A stretch of 64,000 nucleotides of DNA from Cystobasidium ongulense (GCA_022835595.1 BQUP01000013.1:62001-126000); one strand, 5' to 3'. Shown: positions 23,673 through 36,288, numbered from the stretch's first letter. Made by a program: numbers and translations. The notes: a model not told the origin generated them from the sequence alone.

Positions 23673-25356
23673 TTACAATCCGAATGCTACAGTGGTTGCT
23701 CCATACAGACCGCTCAACAGTTTTTGTTGACCGCCCTCGCCTGAGTGATGAAAAATCGACCGCGTAGTGTATAAACAACCGATCAGACGACAAGTACGCG
23801 ACTGGACAGACAACTGAATTCACTTACCTGCACCGGCAGCGCAGTACAGCGGCACAAAGTGTTCCTAAATGGCGAAAACATGTCAGTACGGAGTACTGTC
23901 TCGTTTCCAATGCACTTTATACAATACTTGCCTCCCTAGGATGAGCAAGCCTAAACTCGGGTTGCTTCGTCAAATCGATTAAAGCTTGTTTGCGCTCTTC
24001 AGTCTGTACACCAGGTAGTCAGGTCGGTAGCCAGGTCGAAGGTGCATAGGCCGATAACAAAGGTCAAGGCACATACCGATCCCTGCTTGTTTACCGCATC
24101 GATGATCTTCTGGTTCCATTCATGATACAGCTATATTAGATTGTCAGCTTTTAGAACCTTCAGAATATCGATAGGTCCGTTGACAACTGACAGGCTTGGC
24201 TGTGGTCTCGTTGAATGAAGAGATGTCCTCAAAAGTATGCACTGTCAGGCCTCCCGACAAGATGAGCAGACCTTCATCCCTATAATACCAAGACATGACT
24301 CAGCGAAGTTATAGCTATGGCACTCAGAACGTACCGCAACGCTTTCAAGGCTTTGCCGATCTCGTACTCTGTTTCTGGACGTAGATCAGAAGAGACGGAA
24401 ACTTCCACAACAGGTAGTTCGAAGACTCCGTCATCATCAGGGAACATGACTTTAAACGGGACAAACACTCCTACGAGATGTTCACATCGCTGTCAGACAC
24501 CTGGGATCTGATAAATGCAGTTCAACTTCTCACCATGATCTAGACCAGACTGGACTTTCGGCTTGTTGATTCTTCGACCATCCCTGCCGCGAGGCTCGTC
24601 AACTGCAGTAGTCCGAGCTGCCATTCCGGCTTTCTTGAACTCCTGAACGACACGCTCTGAAAGCTGCTTCGAGCCTTTGCTTCTCCACTTCAGGTCATAT
24701 AGGGATTGTGGAAAGCCATAGTACTGATTAAGACAATCATAAGCTGGGGTGTCTATCTGTGGTGGCTTTAAGAGGTCTCACATCGTAAAGAAGTGGATTT
24801 TCGTCACCATAATCCGTTACTGTGAGAGATGACCGTAATTGAGATATTGCTGACTAGATATGACGGTCGGGAGTGCTCTCACCAAGACGTTCACGGTCTG
24901 TTTCCCAGTGTGCAGAGAAAACGACGATGCCCTTGGGCTTATACCTGAGCCGTAAAAGGTTGATTAGACACAGTCAAATCTCTCTAAACTGACGAGCACA
25001 ACTGACTTTGTTAAGAGCGTCTTGCCAAAGTCGTGTAGGAACTGAACAAGGAGACCATTCGGAGCAGAGACCTGCCCGAACATGCCTTCGCGACTGTTCG
25101 GCTCGCCGGGCGGCCACAAGAGGATTGGACCTGGTCACGGATAGATGTGGACGAGTGAACGCAATCAGCGAGAGTACAATCCGGACAGCAAGCGCACAAC
25201 TAAAATGACCGCTTACTGCCATGTGCGACTATAGGTCGTCGTGTTATGATGGGTTCAAAGACCAAGCGCCCCTAAATCAGCTTTAATGGCTTTGCAGGAC
25301 CAACGGGCCAGTTCAACAGCCGCAACACGCACAGAAGAACGAAGGTATCCTGCCAT
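23673..25356 (-). CDS. Extradiol ring-cleavage dioxygenase, DODA/LigB superfamily
   Basis: This is a non-haem metal dioxygenase of the LigB/4,5-DOPA-extradiol group (YgiD, plant DODA), which opens catechol rings. Conserved metal-site segments are visible after splicing: IVAHG|SP near the N-terminus, GIVVFSAHWETDRERL, SGLDHG|VFVPFKVMFP, ELPVVEVSVSS, and PREEHFVPLYCAAGAG. The end reads KLLSGLYGATTVAFG. About ten short introns break the gene. The start at 25356 is inferred: a 24-nt first exon (MAGYLRSS), donor GTGCGT, then an exon reading GRLVFEPIITRRPIVAHG. This is the only arrangement I found that keeps the HGSP motif in frame. Fungal members include DOPA dioxygenases of betalain-type pigment synthesis and enzymes of unknown substrate. 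The neighbours give no substrate hint. Confidence 0.85.
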
Positions 25357-26008
25357 TAGTGGCTGTAAGATCAGGCAAGCTATCGAGAGCTGCCCTCCAC
25401 TCAGCTGGCGATGCCAGCACACCAAGCGGGTTCCGGGTCATGGCGTGATCGACTGCTTCTTGTTGTTAGCTCGACTTCGCCTGGCGCTGCTGTTGTTGAA
25501 TTGAGTAAACGTTCACCGCAGCAAAAACGGTGATTGTGCTTCAAAACTCGTCAGGAAGAAGGGATGCAGAGAGTCTAGAGGACAGCAAACAAAGCAAGAT
25601 TGGTAATGCCGAAAGTATGCCCGAATGTCGAAAATACGCAGACCGAAATGACACATCATAAGTACAGTAGACGCGATACAGGATAATGATAATGGTGGAC
25701 AAGATCTTCTGATGGTACACAAGGGAGAAACGTCGTGGCACATCCACAATTCGGCCAGTTTCGACTACTCGTGCGAGTCGGAAGGTTCGAATGTGTTGTT
25801 TTGTGAAAATTTGAAATGTGCTTCTACTGGACCTTGGACCATATCAAGGGAGGATTATAGTAACCAGCGCTTTGCTATGAGAGTCAGCTGCTGTATCGAA
25901 TAACGCGCTATACTTCTCCCAAGCTGATCGAAGCGATGATCGCCATCACGACAAGCCAGCGAAATGCAAGTGCATCTATGAACCGCGAGAACTCTTTCGA
26001 ACGTTAAG
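25357..26008. promoter_or_regulatory. Divergent promoter, DODA and PIP-box genes
   Basis: This 652-bp region lies between two divergent start codons and must contain both promoters. No repeat or known motif stands out. Confidence 0.45.
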
Positions 26009-27084
26009 ATGGCACCGAAACTCAAGACAACCAAGGGAAAGGCATCTGAGAAGCTCATTTCGAGTCCACACCATCCGGTCGAGCTGGACACCGACAGCGA
26101 TGACGGCTCGCGCAAGCAAGTGGCGGCAATTCCGGCCAACGGGAATGAAGAAGACGAGCATCTGGAACAGCAAGCTATGAGTGAGGCAGGTTCATATGAT
26201 GGCGAACTCACGGATCCAGCACTATTTGACGAAGAGGAAACGCCCAACATCGATGGCAAGAAGCTCGGCGGCAGTAGCACTGGTTGGCCGGGTTCCGGTG
26301 GCGGCTACAATGCAATGAAAAGCCACAATGGACAGTACTATTCAGGAATGGCCATTGGAGGTTCGCACACTTGGAACTATCAACCAGGTGTATGGAAGGA
26401 AACAAAGGAAGAACCTGATCTGTGGGAGATCGATTATGCGACCAATAAAGTCAGAAATCATAAGGCTCCGGCTGGATCTGGAGCTCCGGTTGGAACGGAA
26501 TATCACTGGTATATCATCGCTCATCAGCATGTGAAGAGTGAGTGCTGATCTGACCTGGTTGAGCGAGGGATACAATGTTGTTTCATATGGCTGAAACTTT
26601 TACCCCGTATAGAAATTGATGCAAATACCTACGAAGTCAGTATTGTGTCCAGGGGGAGGAACCGAGAGGGGTTGTGTATGATGCTGATTCAGGCTCCCCA
26701 CATTGCTTTGACAGACTCACCTCACAGGCAGCAAATACAAGCTCGCTCACAAGAATGTCAATGCAAAGTGAGCGGATCCGATGTAGAGGCGGTGACCCAG
26801 CTGATAGCATCGAGCTTTTGCATAGACATTGGGATATACCTACCGTCAAAGGCCAACGAGAGCGCGAGATGTTCCTCTTGGACGATGCAAAACGAAGAAT
26901 CGAAGGTCTGCCACCTGTTTTGACTAACGAGAAAATCAAAGTCGACAAGAAGGAGAAAGGTCAGGCTACATTGGGGGCATTCTTTCAGACTTCGCCTGCC
27001 AAGAAAAGGAAAGAAAGGTCCGAGGAAGAGCTGAACAAACCACTCAAGAAAGCGGCCATAAGTGGCGAAAACAAGGGCCATTGA
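26009..27084 (+). CDS. Unrecognised nuclear protein with PCNA-interacting box
   Basis: I do not recognise the family. The exons 26009-26537, 26613-26635, 26715-26767 and 26808-27084 give 293 residues in frame. The N-terminal 90 residues are acidic and disordered, with Lys-rich MAPKLKTTKGKASEK at the start. A central globular region contains HTWNYQPGVWKETKEEPDLW and GTEYHWYIIAHQHVKK, then TGSKYKLAHKNVN. After LLHRHWDIPTVKGQ and a charged helix, the C-terminus carries QATLGAFF, an exact PIP-box (Q-x-x-[LIM]-x-x-[FY]-[FY]) for docking on the PCNA clamp. A bipartite-like basic signal follows (PAKKRKERSEE). The third intron is only 40 nt. The PIP box suggests a role at replication or repair forks. 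The central domain's fold is unknown, so no enzyme activity is claimed. Confidence 0.72.
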
Positions 27085-27247
27085 CATCTTTTTAAACTTC
27101 AAAGTCGACCCTTCCCAACAATTTATCGAATCATTGAAGTAGCATCAACATTCGAAATCATCCTTGACAGCTAGACACACCATTGGGCGCGATGAGGGGC
27201 ACCCTCTCACGGGCTCGCCAATTGTACGATTCGTCGCATTACTGGTA

Positions 27248-29205
27248 TTACTCCAAATCTATAATTACGGCTTTCGTGTGCGTCCAGTGCAGGACATCCT
27301 CTAAGCCAGCATCGCCGCTTCCGAAACCAGACGATTTCCAACCAGTGAGGGGTAGCTGATTTCCTCCGGTTGGAGAGGCAGCATTCACTGCGACGTGTCC
27401 GGCCTCGAGCTCTTGGGCTACGCGTCCGGCACGTGAGATATCCCTGGTCCAGACGGATGCGTACAGACCATCTATAGCCAGACAAAGCCATGCATGAGCT
27501 TCTGCTGACCCGCCAACAACATTCTGTGAAGATGGTCATTGCTTACAATCGCTACCATTTGCAAGTGACAGGGCCTCCTCTTCGCTGTGGAAAGTCCCGA
27601 TCAAAGCAACCGGACCGAAGATTTCTTCTTGCCATAGCTTGTTGTCCTTGCTAAGATCGTGGAACAGCACGGGAGCCACGAAAGCACCCTACAAACGAAT
27701 AAATGACAAGCTTTCAGCATGCAACTCGCTGTGCATACTCGTGTCGGGAAGTACGTTACCTTATCGGAAACCGATTCACCATTATAAAAGGGAGCCTTTT
27801 CCTCACGACCGTGCTTGATGTAGCTCTCTACGCGTTCCTTTTGACCAAGATCCGCAAGGGGCCTTGTGACAGTACTTATCAGTTTCTTGATATCCATATC
27901 TCCAAGCAGGCGTCTCGCAAATTTGGGACAACTTACCCGATGCCAGACTGGGGATCGGAACTGCTCGCAAGAGAAGTCAGTCGATGAGGGCGATTAGTGC
28001 TCAAAAGCTCTCCAATAGCTTACGGCGGGCCTTGCTGGAATTGAGCTACAGCTGCGGCATACTTCTTTCTGAAAGTTTCAGCTATAGCTGCTGCAACGTA
28101 AACGCGTGTCGTCGCCATGCAGATCTGGCCGGTGTCTATTCAATGCGGAAAACCATATCAGACCAGACAGGAAAAATGAAGCAAAGCACAACGCACTCCA
28201 AAGTAGAGAGAAAGCCAAGCTGGCTGCCGCTTTGTCCAAATCGGCATCTTCGAAGACGATTGAAGCTGATTTTCCTCCTAACTCGAGGCTGACCTCCTTG
28301 AGATTAGAATTGACGGCGGCGGTAGCAACTGTCAAGGGGGCTGTTTTTCAGTATAGGTGAATCTTGAATCCGCTTTTATACACGGAGTGCCCACCAAGTC
28401 GCCCTGTATTGGTAGAGCCTGTGAAGCTGATCTTGCGGATCTCCTGGTGCTCGGCAAGCAATTTGCCCGTTTCCCCTGCACCAGTCAAAACACTTATTAT
28501 ACCAGGTGGGAATCCTGCTGCTTTTGTGAAGCCCGCCGCTAGAGCACAAGCTAACGGTGCCTTCTCAGAAGTCTTGATAATTATCGCATTACCGGCAGCC
28601 AGTGCTGGACCCGCTTTCATTGCAAGCCTTGGAGTTACAAGATACATTAGGAAGATCCTAGTAACGATCGACCGAGAATTGCTTACATGATAAGCGGTAC
28701 ATTCCAAGGTATGATTCCGGCGGTCACGCCGTATGGCTGTCTTAAAACCATTGAGATCTTCCCGGGGTTGTGTAATGTTGTCTCGCCAGCTACACTTGTG
28801 GCCAAACCTGCAGCGTAACGTAGTTTCCCAGCTGCGATGCCCGCATGCAATTTGGCTTCGCGTTGCACCTGCCCCATGGTGCGACCCTCGAGCTGGCATC
28901 ATTACATGTGTCAGAGTGGAATTGCGTGTATGGGTGGAATGGGTATAGCACACCTTGCCCAGCTCTTCAGCACTCTCCTCCAACAAGTCTGCCCACTTAT
29001 TCAAGCACGCTGCCCGCACCTCTGGACCTTGTTTTGACCATTTTGGCCATGCCCTTTTTCCAGCTGCGACGGCTTTGTCAACATCCTGTCTACTGGCACA
29101 GTGGACTTCGACAACAGTCTCCTCAGTGGCGGGATCTTGGAGTTTAAAGCTAGGACCAGTTCCCTCGACGTACTCCCCGTCGAGCCAGCAGCGGGCTTCG
29201 ACCAT
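27248..29205 (-). CDS. NAD(P)+-dependent aldehyde dehydrogenase
   Basis: This enzyme oxidises an aldehyde to the acid. The spliced exons show the full family pattern: N-terminal [55 protein letters not shown], the Rossmann segment [11 protein letters not shown], catalytic Glu motif [20 protein letters not shown], catalytic Cys in [27 protein letters not shown], and the C-terminal [20 protein letters not shown]. The gene ends KAVIIDLE. About seven introns of 50-90 nt are present; because several remain partly open they mask the gene in simple translation. The length is about 480 residues, normal for the family. It diverges from a P450 gene across 503 bp and sits in a block with an alcohol dehydrogenase, so a paired alcohol-aldehyde-acid oxidation is plausible. 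The subfamily (betaine, vanillin or salicylaldehyde-like) is not resolved. Confidence 0.9.
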
Positions 29206-29708
29206 ATCTAAGGCAGACGCTTAACGAGTTCGAGCTGCCAGGATAAGATATACGGAACTGGTATGTATAGCGAGCTAAAGCACTTTCGCTGAAATGGTGA
29301 AGCATCTCGTCGATGTGTCGTTCTCTCGGAGTCAGATCGCGTACCGTCTACAGAGCCAGGCAAGCGGGAATTTGTAACAGAACTCCACCGTAACAGTACC
29401 GGGGCGGGCTAATGGTCTAGACCATTGAACTCCCCTGTCAAGTCTTCTGACATCTGTGACTGTTGCGGCGGTAGTACAATCTGGGGCGCCGCAGCGGGGT
29501 TGTGCGGCTTCTGCGTGGCCAAATCCGCTAGAGCTCAGATATGGTGTGGGGATCCCACAGTTGTGCGTATTCCATTATCAGCCTATCCTGGGAGCTTGCA
29601 TACCTCTGGTCATTCGATTCTGCTTACATCAAATCAATCAGGTTGAGCCAAAGCAGAACTTGAAGCTATACAGGAGGCTGTTTAGCCAGTATCAAACGAT
29701 TGACAAGC
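29206..29708. promoter_or_regulatory. Divergent promoter, aldehyde dehydrogenase and P450
   Basis: This 503-bp region lies between the divergent ATGs of the aldehyde dehydrogenase and the membrane P450 and could co-regulate them. It contains scattered CGG triplets, the half-site of Zn2Cys6 factors (for example near 29400 and 29465), but no clean symmetrical pair that I can defend. Confidence 0.45.
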
Positions 29709-32169
29709 CATGCACCTACCCACCGAAGCTATCGCTGGGTTACCGCTCGGCGACTATCTCGATCACGAGAATACACTTGCCGCATTCGCAGCTCTCGTAA
29801 GTGGCTACTCCAAGACTTGATGACAAAATGACCTTTTGCAAAGGGGGCCTAACGAATTTGGATGACTTAGGCCACGCATGTAGCTTGCCAGATCGTGGAA
29901 CCTCCTGCTTTGTTTGTTCTCATGGGATACACTCTTGCGACTTTCCTCGGAACATGGGCGCTACTTCAGTTACACTCGTATAGCTTGATGGCGGCTATAT
30001 TCAAAGTCGGCAAGCTGGAAATCGTCTATAATGCGACCCTGCTAGCCTCTATCGGTTTTTACAGACTGGTCCTGCACAGGCTCAGTCGATTCCCAGGACC
30101 CAAGTTAGCTGCACTGTGAGTGCGAAGACTATTGTGCGAAGTATATGGGCTGGCCCTAACGCTGCCTTTACTCAGCTCCAAACTATACTACATGAAGTGA
30201 GGCCCTGAAATCAGCTACTGTCTTCTGAAGCACAATTGACGAGGAGCACGAGCAGATATGTAGCGGGAGGCCACGCACCTGCACATATCGACGAGCTGCA
30301 TCGTCGATATGGCGACGTGGTCCGAATAGGTGAGCTCCCGTCACTTCCGGTAGTTGTCGATTGTATCAGCTAACAATATCTTCTTTTATTCAAACTTAGG
30401 GCCAAACGAACTATCTGTCCGCGAGGCTGAATCTATCGCCCAAATACTTGGCTATCCTGGCAAGATGGAAAAAGGTTGCGATACTAGTCTCGCCACCAGC
30501 AAAGACAAGCGGCGAATCGTAGCTGACCTCTTTGATTCCAACAACAGGGCCCTGGTATCTAGGCTCTTTCGCCAAGAAGGGGCAGAGTGTGCACGCTCTT
30601 CGCGGACTACAAGAGCACGCGCATAGACGTAAATACTGGGATAGGGCCTTCAGCCCCAAAGCACTTTCCGAGTATCAAGTACAGGTTAAAGAATGCACCG
30701 ACCTGTTCATCCAGCGTTTGGAAGATGCCAGCACCAAGGGAATGGTTCAAATGGATGACTGGTGTACTTTTGTAGCCTTCGACATAAGTCAGTAGTGCGA
30801 GTGCGTCTTTGAGGTGTGGTCGAGCTGAGCTAATGCGTGACACACGTATGCCTTGCAGTGGGCGAACTCGGATTTGGACAGAGCTTTGGCGTGAGTCCTG
30901 TGTTCTGTAGCGAGGCTTACTGCAGGAGCTGTCACTTAGCATGCTTTGTGGTCCCATAGATGCTGGAATCTGGCAAGCCACATTTTTACCAAACTTTCAT
31001 TGAAAGTGCTATGAAGGCCTTGGCCATCTTTAGCGAGATACCATGGGTGATGCCAGTCTTGACCCTTCGTAAGACTTCCTGCGAATCCTCTCCTACTTGC
31101 AAATGATGCTGACCGATCCTATTTTGCACATCTCAGTGCCAGCTGTAAGCTCCCCACCATGGTATCATGTCCAAAGTAGACACGGAGATTCACACGTTGT
31201 TTACTTTGTTCTCAGGGCAAAGAACAAGAGAACATGTACAACTTCTCCATGCAAACAACAATGGATCGCAAACATCGAGGAACTGGCAGGTGGGTTTTGT
31301 GTCAAGCTCATTGCACGTTGAGTACGGACTGAGCAGTGATTGCGCAGAACGGACGTCTTTTCGTACCTTGTCGGCGAAGATAAGGGCGCAGAAATGGCTC
31401 CGATGAACGACTTTGAGCTGGATGCAGACATAAGGACGTAAGCTATTCATTCACGGTCATTTCAAAACCTTGAAGACTAACTCGCTATGTCCTGTGGACA
31501 GTATCATTATCGCTGGCTCTGATACGACTGCATCGACCTTGTCATTCATCTTCTCGCACCTGCTAGAGGAGCCCAGATGGATGAAAGCTCTACAGGACGA
31601 AGTCGAACACTTCAGAGGGAAAGATCTGGACATTCAGGAGCTTGCTCGTCTTCCCATTCTTAACGCTGTCATTGACGAAACACTTCGATACAACACCATC
31701 GTGCCAAACCGTAGCCAGCGCATTGTGCCAACCGGAGGCAAGGTGCTCGCTAATGAAGCCATACCTGGTGGAGCATTCGTCAGTATCCCGTTCCGAGCTA
31801 TAATGCATGACGAGAGATACTTCGATGATCCAGAGCGATGGAATCCAGAGCGTCTGATCTCCCCTCAGTCGCAAAAGAATCTTAATAGCAAATGCCTAAT
31901 CCCTTTTAGCTTTGGCCCCTTCAACTGTGCAGGTAAGTAGCGTAACACCTCTAACTTTACTGGCCGACTGACACGAGCGCACTGCAGGCCGTCATCTGGC
32001 ACTTCTGGAACTTAGAGTGATCGTTGCAGCTTTCGTTATCCACTTTGACGGACAGCTCGCTCCAGGCTTCGACAAGCAGAAGTTTGAGGAGCATGTATTG
32101 GAGCGCTTTACTATCCAGAAGGAATACCCGTTGACTGCAAACTTGACAGTCAGGAAACCGACGAAGTAG
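29709..32169 (+). CDS. Membrane-anchored cytochrome P450 (fungal class, E-group)
   Basis: This is an ER-anchored monooxygenase that needs NADPH-P450 reductase. Exon 1 (MHLPTEAIAGLPLG) splices to an exon with two hydrophobic segments (FVLMGYTLATFLGTWALL; NATLLASIGFYRLVL), then the proline hinge RFPGPKLAAL. Next come HIDELHRRYGDVVRIGPNEL, then YLGSFAKKGQSVHALR and RRKYWDRAFSP. The I-helix is IIIAGSDTTASTLSFIF with the acid-alcohol pair (D-T), the K-helix is ETLR, and the PERF-like segment is PERWNPERL. The haem loop FSFGPFNCAG|RHLALLEL spans an intron and supplies the Cys ligand. At least nine short introns are present. The architecture resembles fungal CYP families of secondary metabolism or xenobiotic oxidation (trichodiene-oxygenase-like). 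The neighbours are an aldehyde dehydrogenase and a TRI12-type pump. The substrate is unknown. Confidence 0.9.
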
Positions 32170-32939
32170 CTATGCAACGAAGCGAGCTTGGGAATCTAGG
32201 GAGATGATGCTGGATCCGGACGACTGATCCGGACCGGTCGTCACTGCATTGTAACTGTGTGCAGTCTGTGGTATTCGTCTAGGGACTGCTTTGTGGAATC
32301 CCTGGGCTGATGCGGGTCGTACAGAAGCAAGAGTCGTTTCGCTCGGTCCGCGCTTCTTTTGCTTCTTCTTCTTCTTGCAAAGCTCGTCCTTATGGCTGCC
32401 GAAAAGCAAAGCTGCCGCCTGGCCTTCCAATATGTTTAGGCTGTCTCAATACGCGAGCTGGACGCGCACGACTACGGCGAACGAGCTGAGGAACGGCTGC
32501 GTAGTCGATATTGCAAGATAGAAGCACCATAACATGACGGTATGTTACAAGCGCTTCGACTGTCGCTCACTGCGAATTTCCTCCTATGTGTTGATCCTAC
32601 TGCCAACATCTTGTCTGTGCAGATTGATGCAAGTCAGTCACTTCCTCTGCTCAAGGTTGTACATTGCATGCGCAACGCAGTGATGTCATAGCTAATAATA
32701 GCAGCTTTCGTTGCCAGCCTTTATGCGAGGTATGTACGCAAGTACTGACACTTCATGCACAAATTACATTTCTTTGAATTCCGCCAACCCCAAAGGACAA
32801 GTAATAAATGACAAATGATGACCAAAGCCGTACGCATAAACCCTGTCAGAGTATACAGCGCGCACGTACAGACGTGCAGACGTGCAGACAACCTGCAGTA
32901 GGTCCTCCATTTCCATTCACATGAGCCCTGATACAAGCC
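32170..32939. other. Convergent intergenic region with a small GACGTGCA repeat
   Basis: This lies between the 3' ends of the P450 (plus) and the TRI12-type transporter (minus). An 8-bp unit GACGTGCA is repeated just over twice in tandem at about 32868-32890. A pyrimidine tract (CTTCTTCTTCTTCTT) lies at about 32360-32376. No gene is seen. Confidence 0.5.
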
Positions 32940-35657
32940 TTAATGTTTCTTATATGTGATCGCTTCCACGGGTCGATTGACGATCCAGTTCATCTGCTCT
33001 TTAGTAGATTTGAGGAATAGCACACAGACAAGTGCCAAGACCATGAAAGGAACTTCCATGATCCAGATGTATTTGAAACTTTGAGCGAAAGCTTCCTTGA
33101 GAGGAGTAATAGAGGCAGCGATAATTCCAGGTGTTACGCCTGGAACAGCTTCAAGGGCTGCAGAATTACCAGAAGCTAATGCGGGACTGCACGATTGAAA
33201 GAACGATTCAGCCAACGTTCATAGCTGCACGTTTACAGTCGAAATCTGATGTTACTCACATAAAGGCTGCAAGTGAAGTTGGCGGAAGACCTGCCGCCAC
33301 TGCTGCTGGCACAATATACTTTGGGAAGTTCTCAGCAAGCTTGCTGTTGACAATGCTCGTTGCTATAGCGACTCCAATGACACCACCCAGGGACTGAGAA
33401 TTAGGCACGAACACATTGCGATGATGATCAGCTTTATCAAGGGCCTAGTGTGTGAGAAACCGTCGACCTACCCTGATCGCAGCTCCCAGTGAAGCGGTGG
33501 TACCAATAAGCTCGGGTGGTACCGCCAATTGCGCGACGGTTTGCAAGAGGACTTCTGCTGGAACGAACGCAACTCCGCAGAGCACGAGACCAGCCATAAA
33601 GCCAGCTCTACTAGTGTCACCCGGTCCAGTTTGAGTGAAACCAATCATGACGCCGACGAAAAGAATGTATCCAGCACTGCAGGCAGATGTTGACACGTTA
33701 GCCTGTCAAGCAGAGCCAACGAGAAAGAAAAGCACGACATACACCAAAGGACCTTTACAATCTCTGTATCTCTTCGTATACCAGCCACAAATAGGGTAGA
33801 CTTCAAAAACTTGCAAGTCAGTAATTATGAGGTAGCTCATCATGCGCTTCGACTCACCAAAGATCTGAGGAGCGAAGAAGATCGCAAAGAAGAGGCCAAA
33901 TTGCATTGGCCGAGAGTCATATACCGTCGCGGCTTGTTGTCCGATGAATTGATTGAGAACATAATAGAAAATTCCTTCCACGAAATTTGCGGTGATAGCG
34001 AGAGCAAAATTCCGGTGACCAAACTGCTTGTGGTGAAAGAGTCCATCTTTCTTGAACCAGATCTGATGCGCAGCGAAAACGAACAAGAGCAGACCGCCCA
34101 CTACAGTCTGTGGTACCGAAAGGATCAGCCCAGGCGCAAGAGGCGAATGCATAGTCCGAATTGGGCTCGTTACTTACTGGAGCAATGGCATGGGCCGATC
34201 TCCAAGGATAAGCACCTTTTTGAGGTAGTTGAATCAGTAAGTAAGAGAGTAACATAACTTGTAGTCCGCATCTCAGACTAACCGCCTCCCCTGCAACATT
34301 AAGCAATCAAACGTCAAAAAGGTCATCATGGGTAAGTGAAGTAGTGGACACTTACCAAGTTAGGCCAATGGTGAGAGGGGTGATAGCTGCGGTTAACAAG
34401 AATGTTCCCACTTTGTCAAAGTCCACCCAGCGTGCGGTATAGGTGCGATTCTCCGGGTTAGGGGTTGGCGGTCTGTTTGGTGGTGAAAAAGAAACATCAG
34501 TATGCTTCTAGCATAGTCTCGTGGACTGTTCGACTGACATGAGCTATGGAACAGGACTTACGGATTGTAGAATACTACCAAAAGTAGCGCCGCCAGAGCT
34601 ACCATTCCTGCATTCAGATAGAATGTGGCTCTCCCTACAAAGTTATGAAGGAAGGCACGTTTAATTCCATCGCGTAAGCAAACAAAAGAAAGCTCATGAA
34701 GCAATGACACATTAGGAGGGAGTTTTGCTCACATCCTGCTACGGAGCCAAATTTGGCGAAAGATCCAACCTTTTGCGATGCAGTCGCAGCCAATATACCA
34801 CCAGTTGACGGTCCACTGGGTGCAGAGTAGCGTCAGTATGAGCGGGTGAGTCACATTTGCATCACATGCTGATCCCCCCCTACATGTTCAAAAGACCCTG
34901 AGCTAGTGCCCTATAGCGACGTGGAGTGACTTCGCTAACGATAGCGCTGTAAGGGCCCTGCATACCGACTAGCAAGCCGCATAGGGTTCCTCCCGCGATG
35001 GCCTAAGGGAAGACTGAGCGAATGTCGTCTACATCGGAGACAGTGTGAAAGGCGTACCATGTTCATTGAAGTGCAAGCGCCAATTAGACAATTGCCTAAG
35101 ACACCTCCGAGGGTGCAAACCTAATGCAGCAAGATGGATGTGGGGTGCTTCTTCAGACGACTATACCACGTCGCCCGAACATCTGGAGGTGAGACTCACG
35201 ACTACGATCCACTTTCGCCCTACTGCATCTGAGATCCTAGACAGAGGAGGTGCGATGACCACAGAGACAAGTGTACCGCTGTTCTGGATCCATGGTAGAT
35301 CTGATTGGCCACCGACGGTGGCTGCGATGGATTGGCCTTGCAGGCCGATAACTACTAAAGTCCAGACAAGGGCTAGATATGACATTCCGCAGGCAAAGAT
35401 GACCATAAATGTACTATGGGATGAAATCAACCTTCATGAGCTGAGTAACAAGGGAACCAGCGATATGATGCGACCCACCGCCAGTGGAGGACAGGCTCGA
35501 GATCCTCATGCTGCTCTTGATGTATGAGATCGCCTTGGAGCTGAGGTGCAGACGTTTCTGCATGCTCAGTAGCAAACTCCTTCTCTGGGGGGGTATGTGA
35601 TTCGAGAGGGCGGCCCTCAGGCTGCGACGCCATCAGCTTAACCTCGGATTTGTCCAT
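32940..35657 (-). CDS. MFS efflux transporter, TRI12/siderophore-type (14 helices)
   Basis: This is a proton-driven exporter of the DHA2-like TRI12 clade, which includes trichothecene efflux pumps and siderophore transporters. The start MDKSEVKLMAS is followed by an acidic cytosolic leader. Helices include TFMVIFACGMSYLALVWTLV, then LPWIQNSGTLVSVVIAPPLS and RISDAVGRKW (the loop 2-3 MFS signature), AIAGGTLCGLLVGMQGPYSA, IVSEVTPRRYRALAQG, and GPSTGGILAA. The C-terminal half carries GYILFVGVMIGFTQTGPG, LAVPPELIGTTASLGAAIR, SLGGVIGVAIATSIVNSKL and a last helix before MNWIVNRPVEAITYKKH, a tail typical of the clade. About ten introns interrupt it. It diverges from a zinc alcohol dehydrogenase. In a cluster it would export a product or toxin. 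Siderophore-type substrates are an alternative. Confidence 0.85.
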
Positions 35658-36288
35658 AGTCAGCGATATGGAACAAAGGCAAGAGCGAGAGTGAGAAGTG
35701 TGTTTTCCAAGATGCAATCTGTGTTGGAGATGTATTTGCATCAATGTACCTACCCTGGCCCCGTGTCGCCTATACATAACGAATGTGGGGCTCCAAAATA
35801 AACCTGCGGACAGGTGTTCAGGAACTCCACTTTTTTTTTAGATAAGCTCGACGGGATTATCTGCGTGAAGACCACTTCACTCTCTTGGACTCATGACATG
35901 CACGACAGCTTCGGTGATAGCTGTGAAGATTTTCCCTGAAGCGTAGACGCGGCGGTACTGCTAAGACATCCGTACTGTGGTGCGGCAATAAGGTGTCCAG
36001 CCTCCATCGCTGTTCGTGTCTGACGGACTTTGAAGCACGAAACCCACTGGCTAATTGCGCGGAAAGCCCAGGAGAGATGGTCTAGATCCAGGACATACTA
36101 CAAGGGCGGTTGTAGGAGAACCAGACCCACTGACTGCGCGCTTTGAGAGTAACAGTCAGGGATATCGGTCTCGATTTGCATAGGACGCGTGCGAATCAGC
36201 ACAGGCGACAATTACCAGTCGTCGGTGACGCAGCAGAGAGCACCAACCCGTAGCAGTCCTCGATTCGCTCTACCTTCTCGACATCGTC
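35658..36288. promoter_or_regulatory. Divergent promoter, TRI12-type pump and alcohol dehydrogenase
   Basis: This 631-bp shared upstream region lies between two divergent ATGs. A 9-T run lies at about 35831-35839. No known operator is identified. Confidence 0.45.

Noticed and set aside
25775-25800. GGTTCGAATG as a possible tRNA T-loop
   Set aside because: No matching acceptor, D or anticodon arms fold around it. No tRNA was found anywhere in the window.
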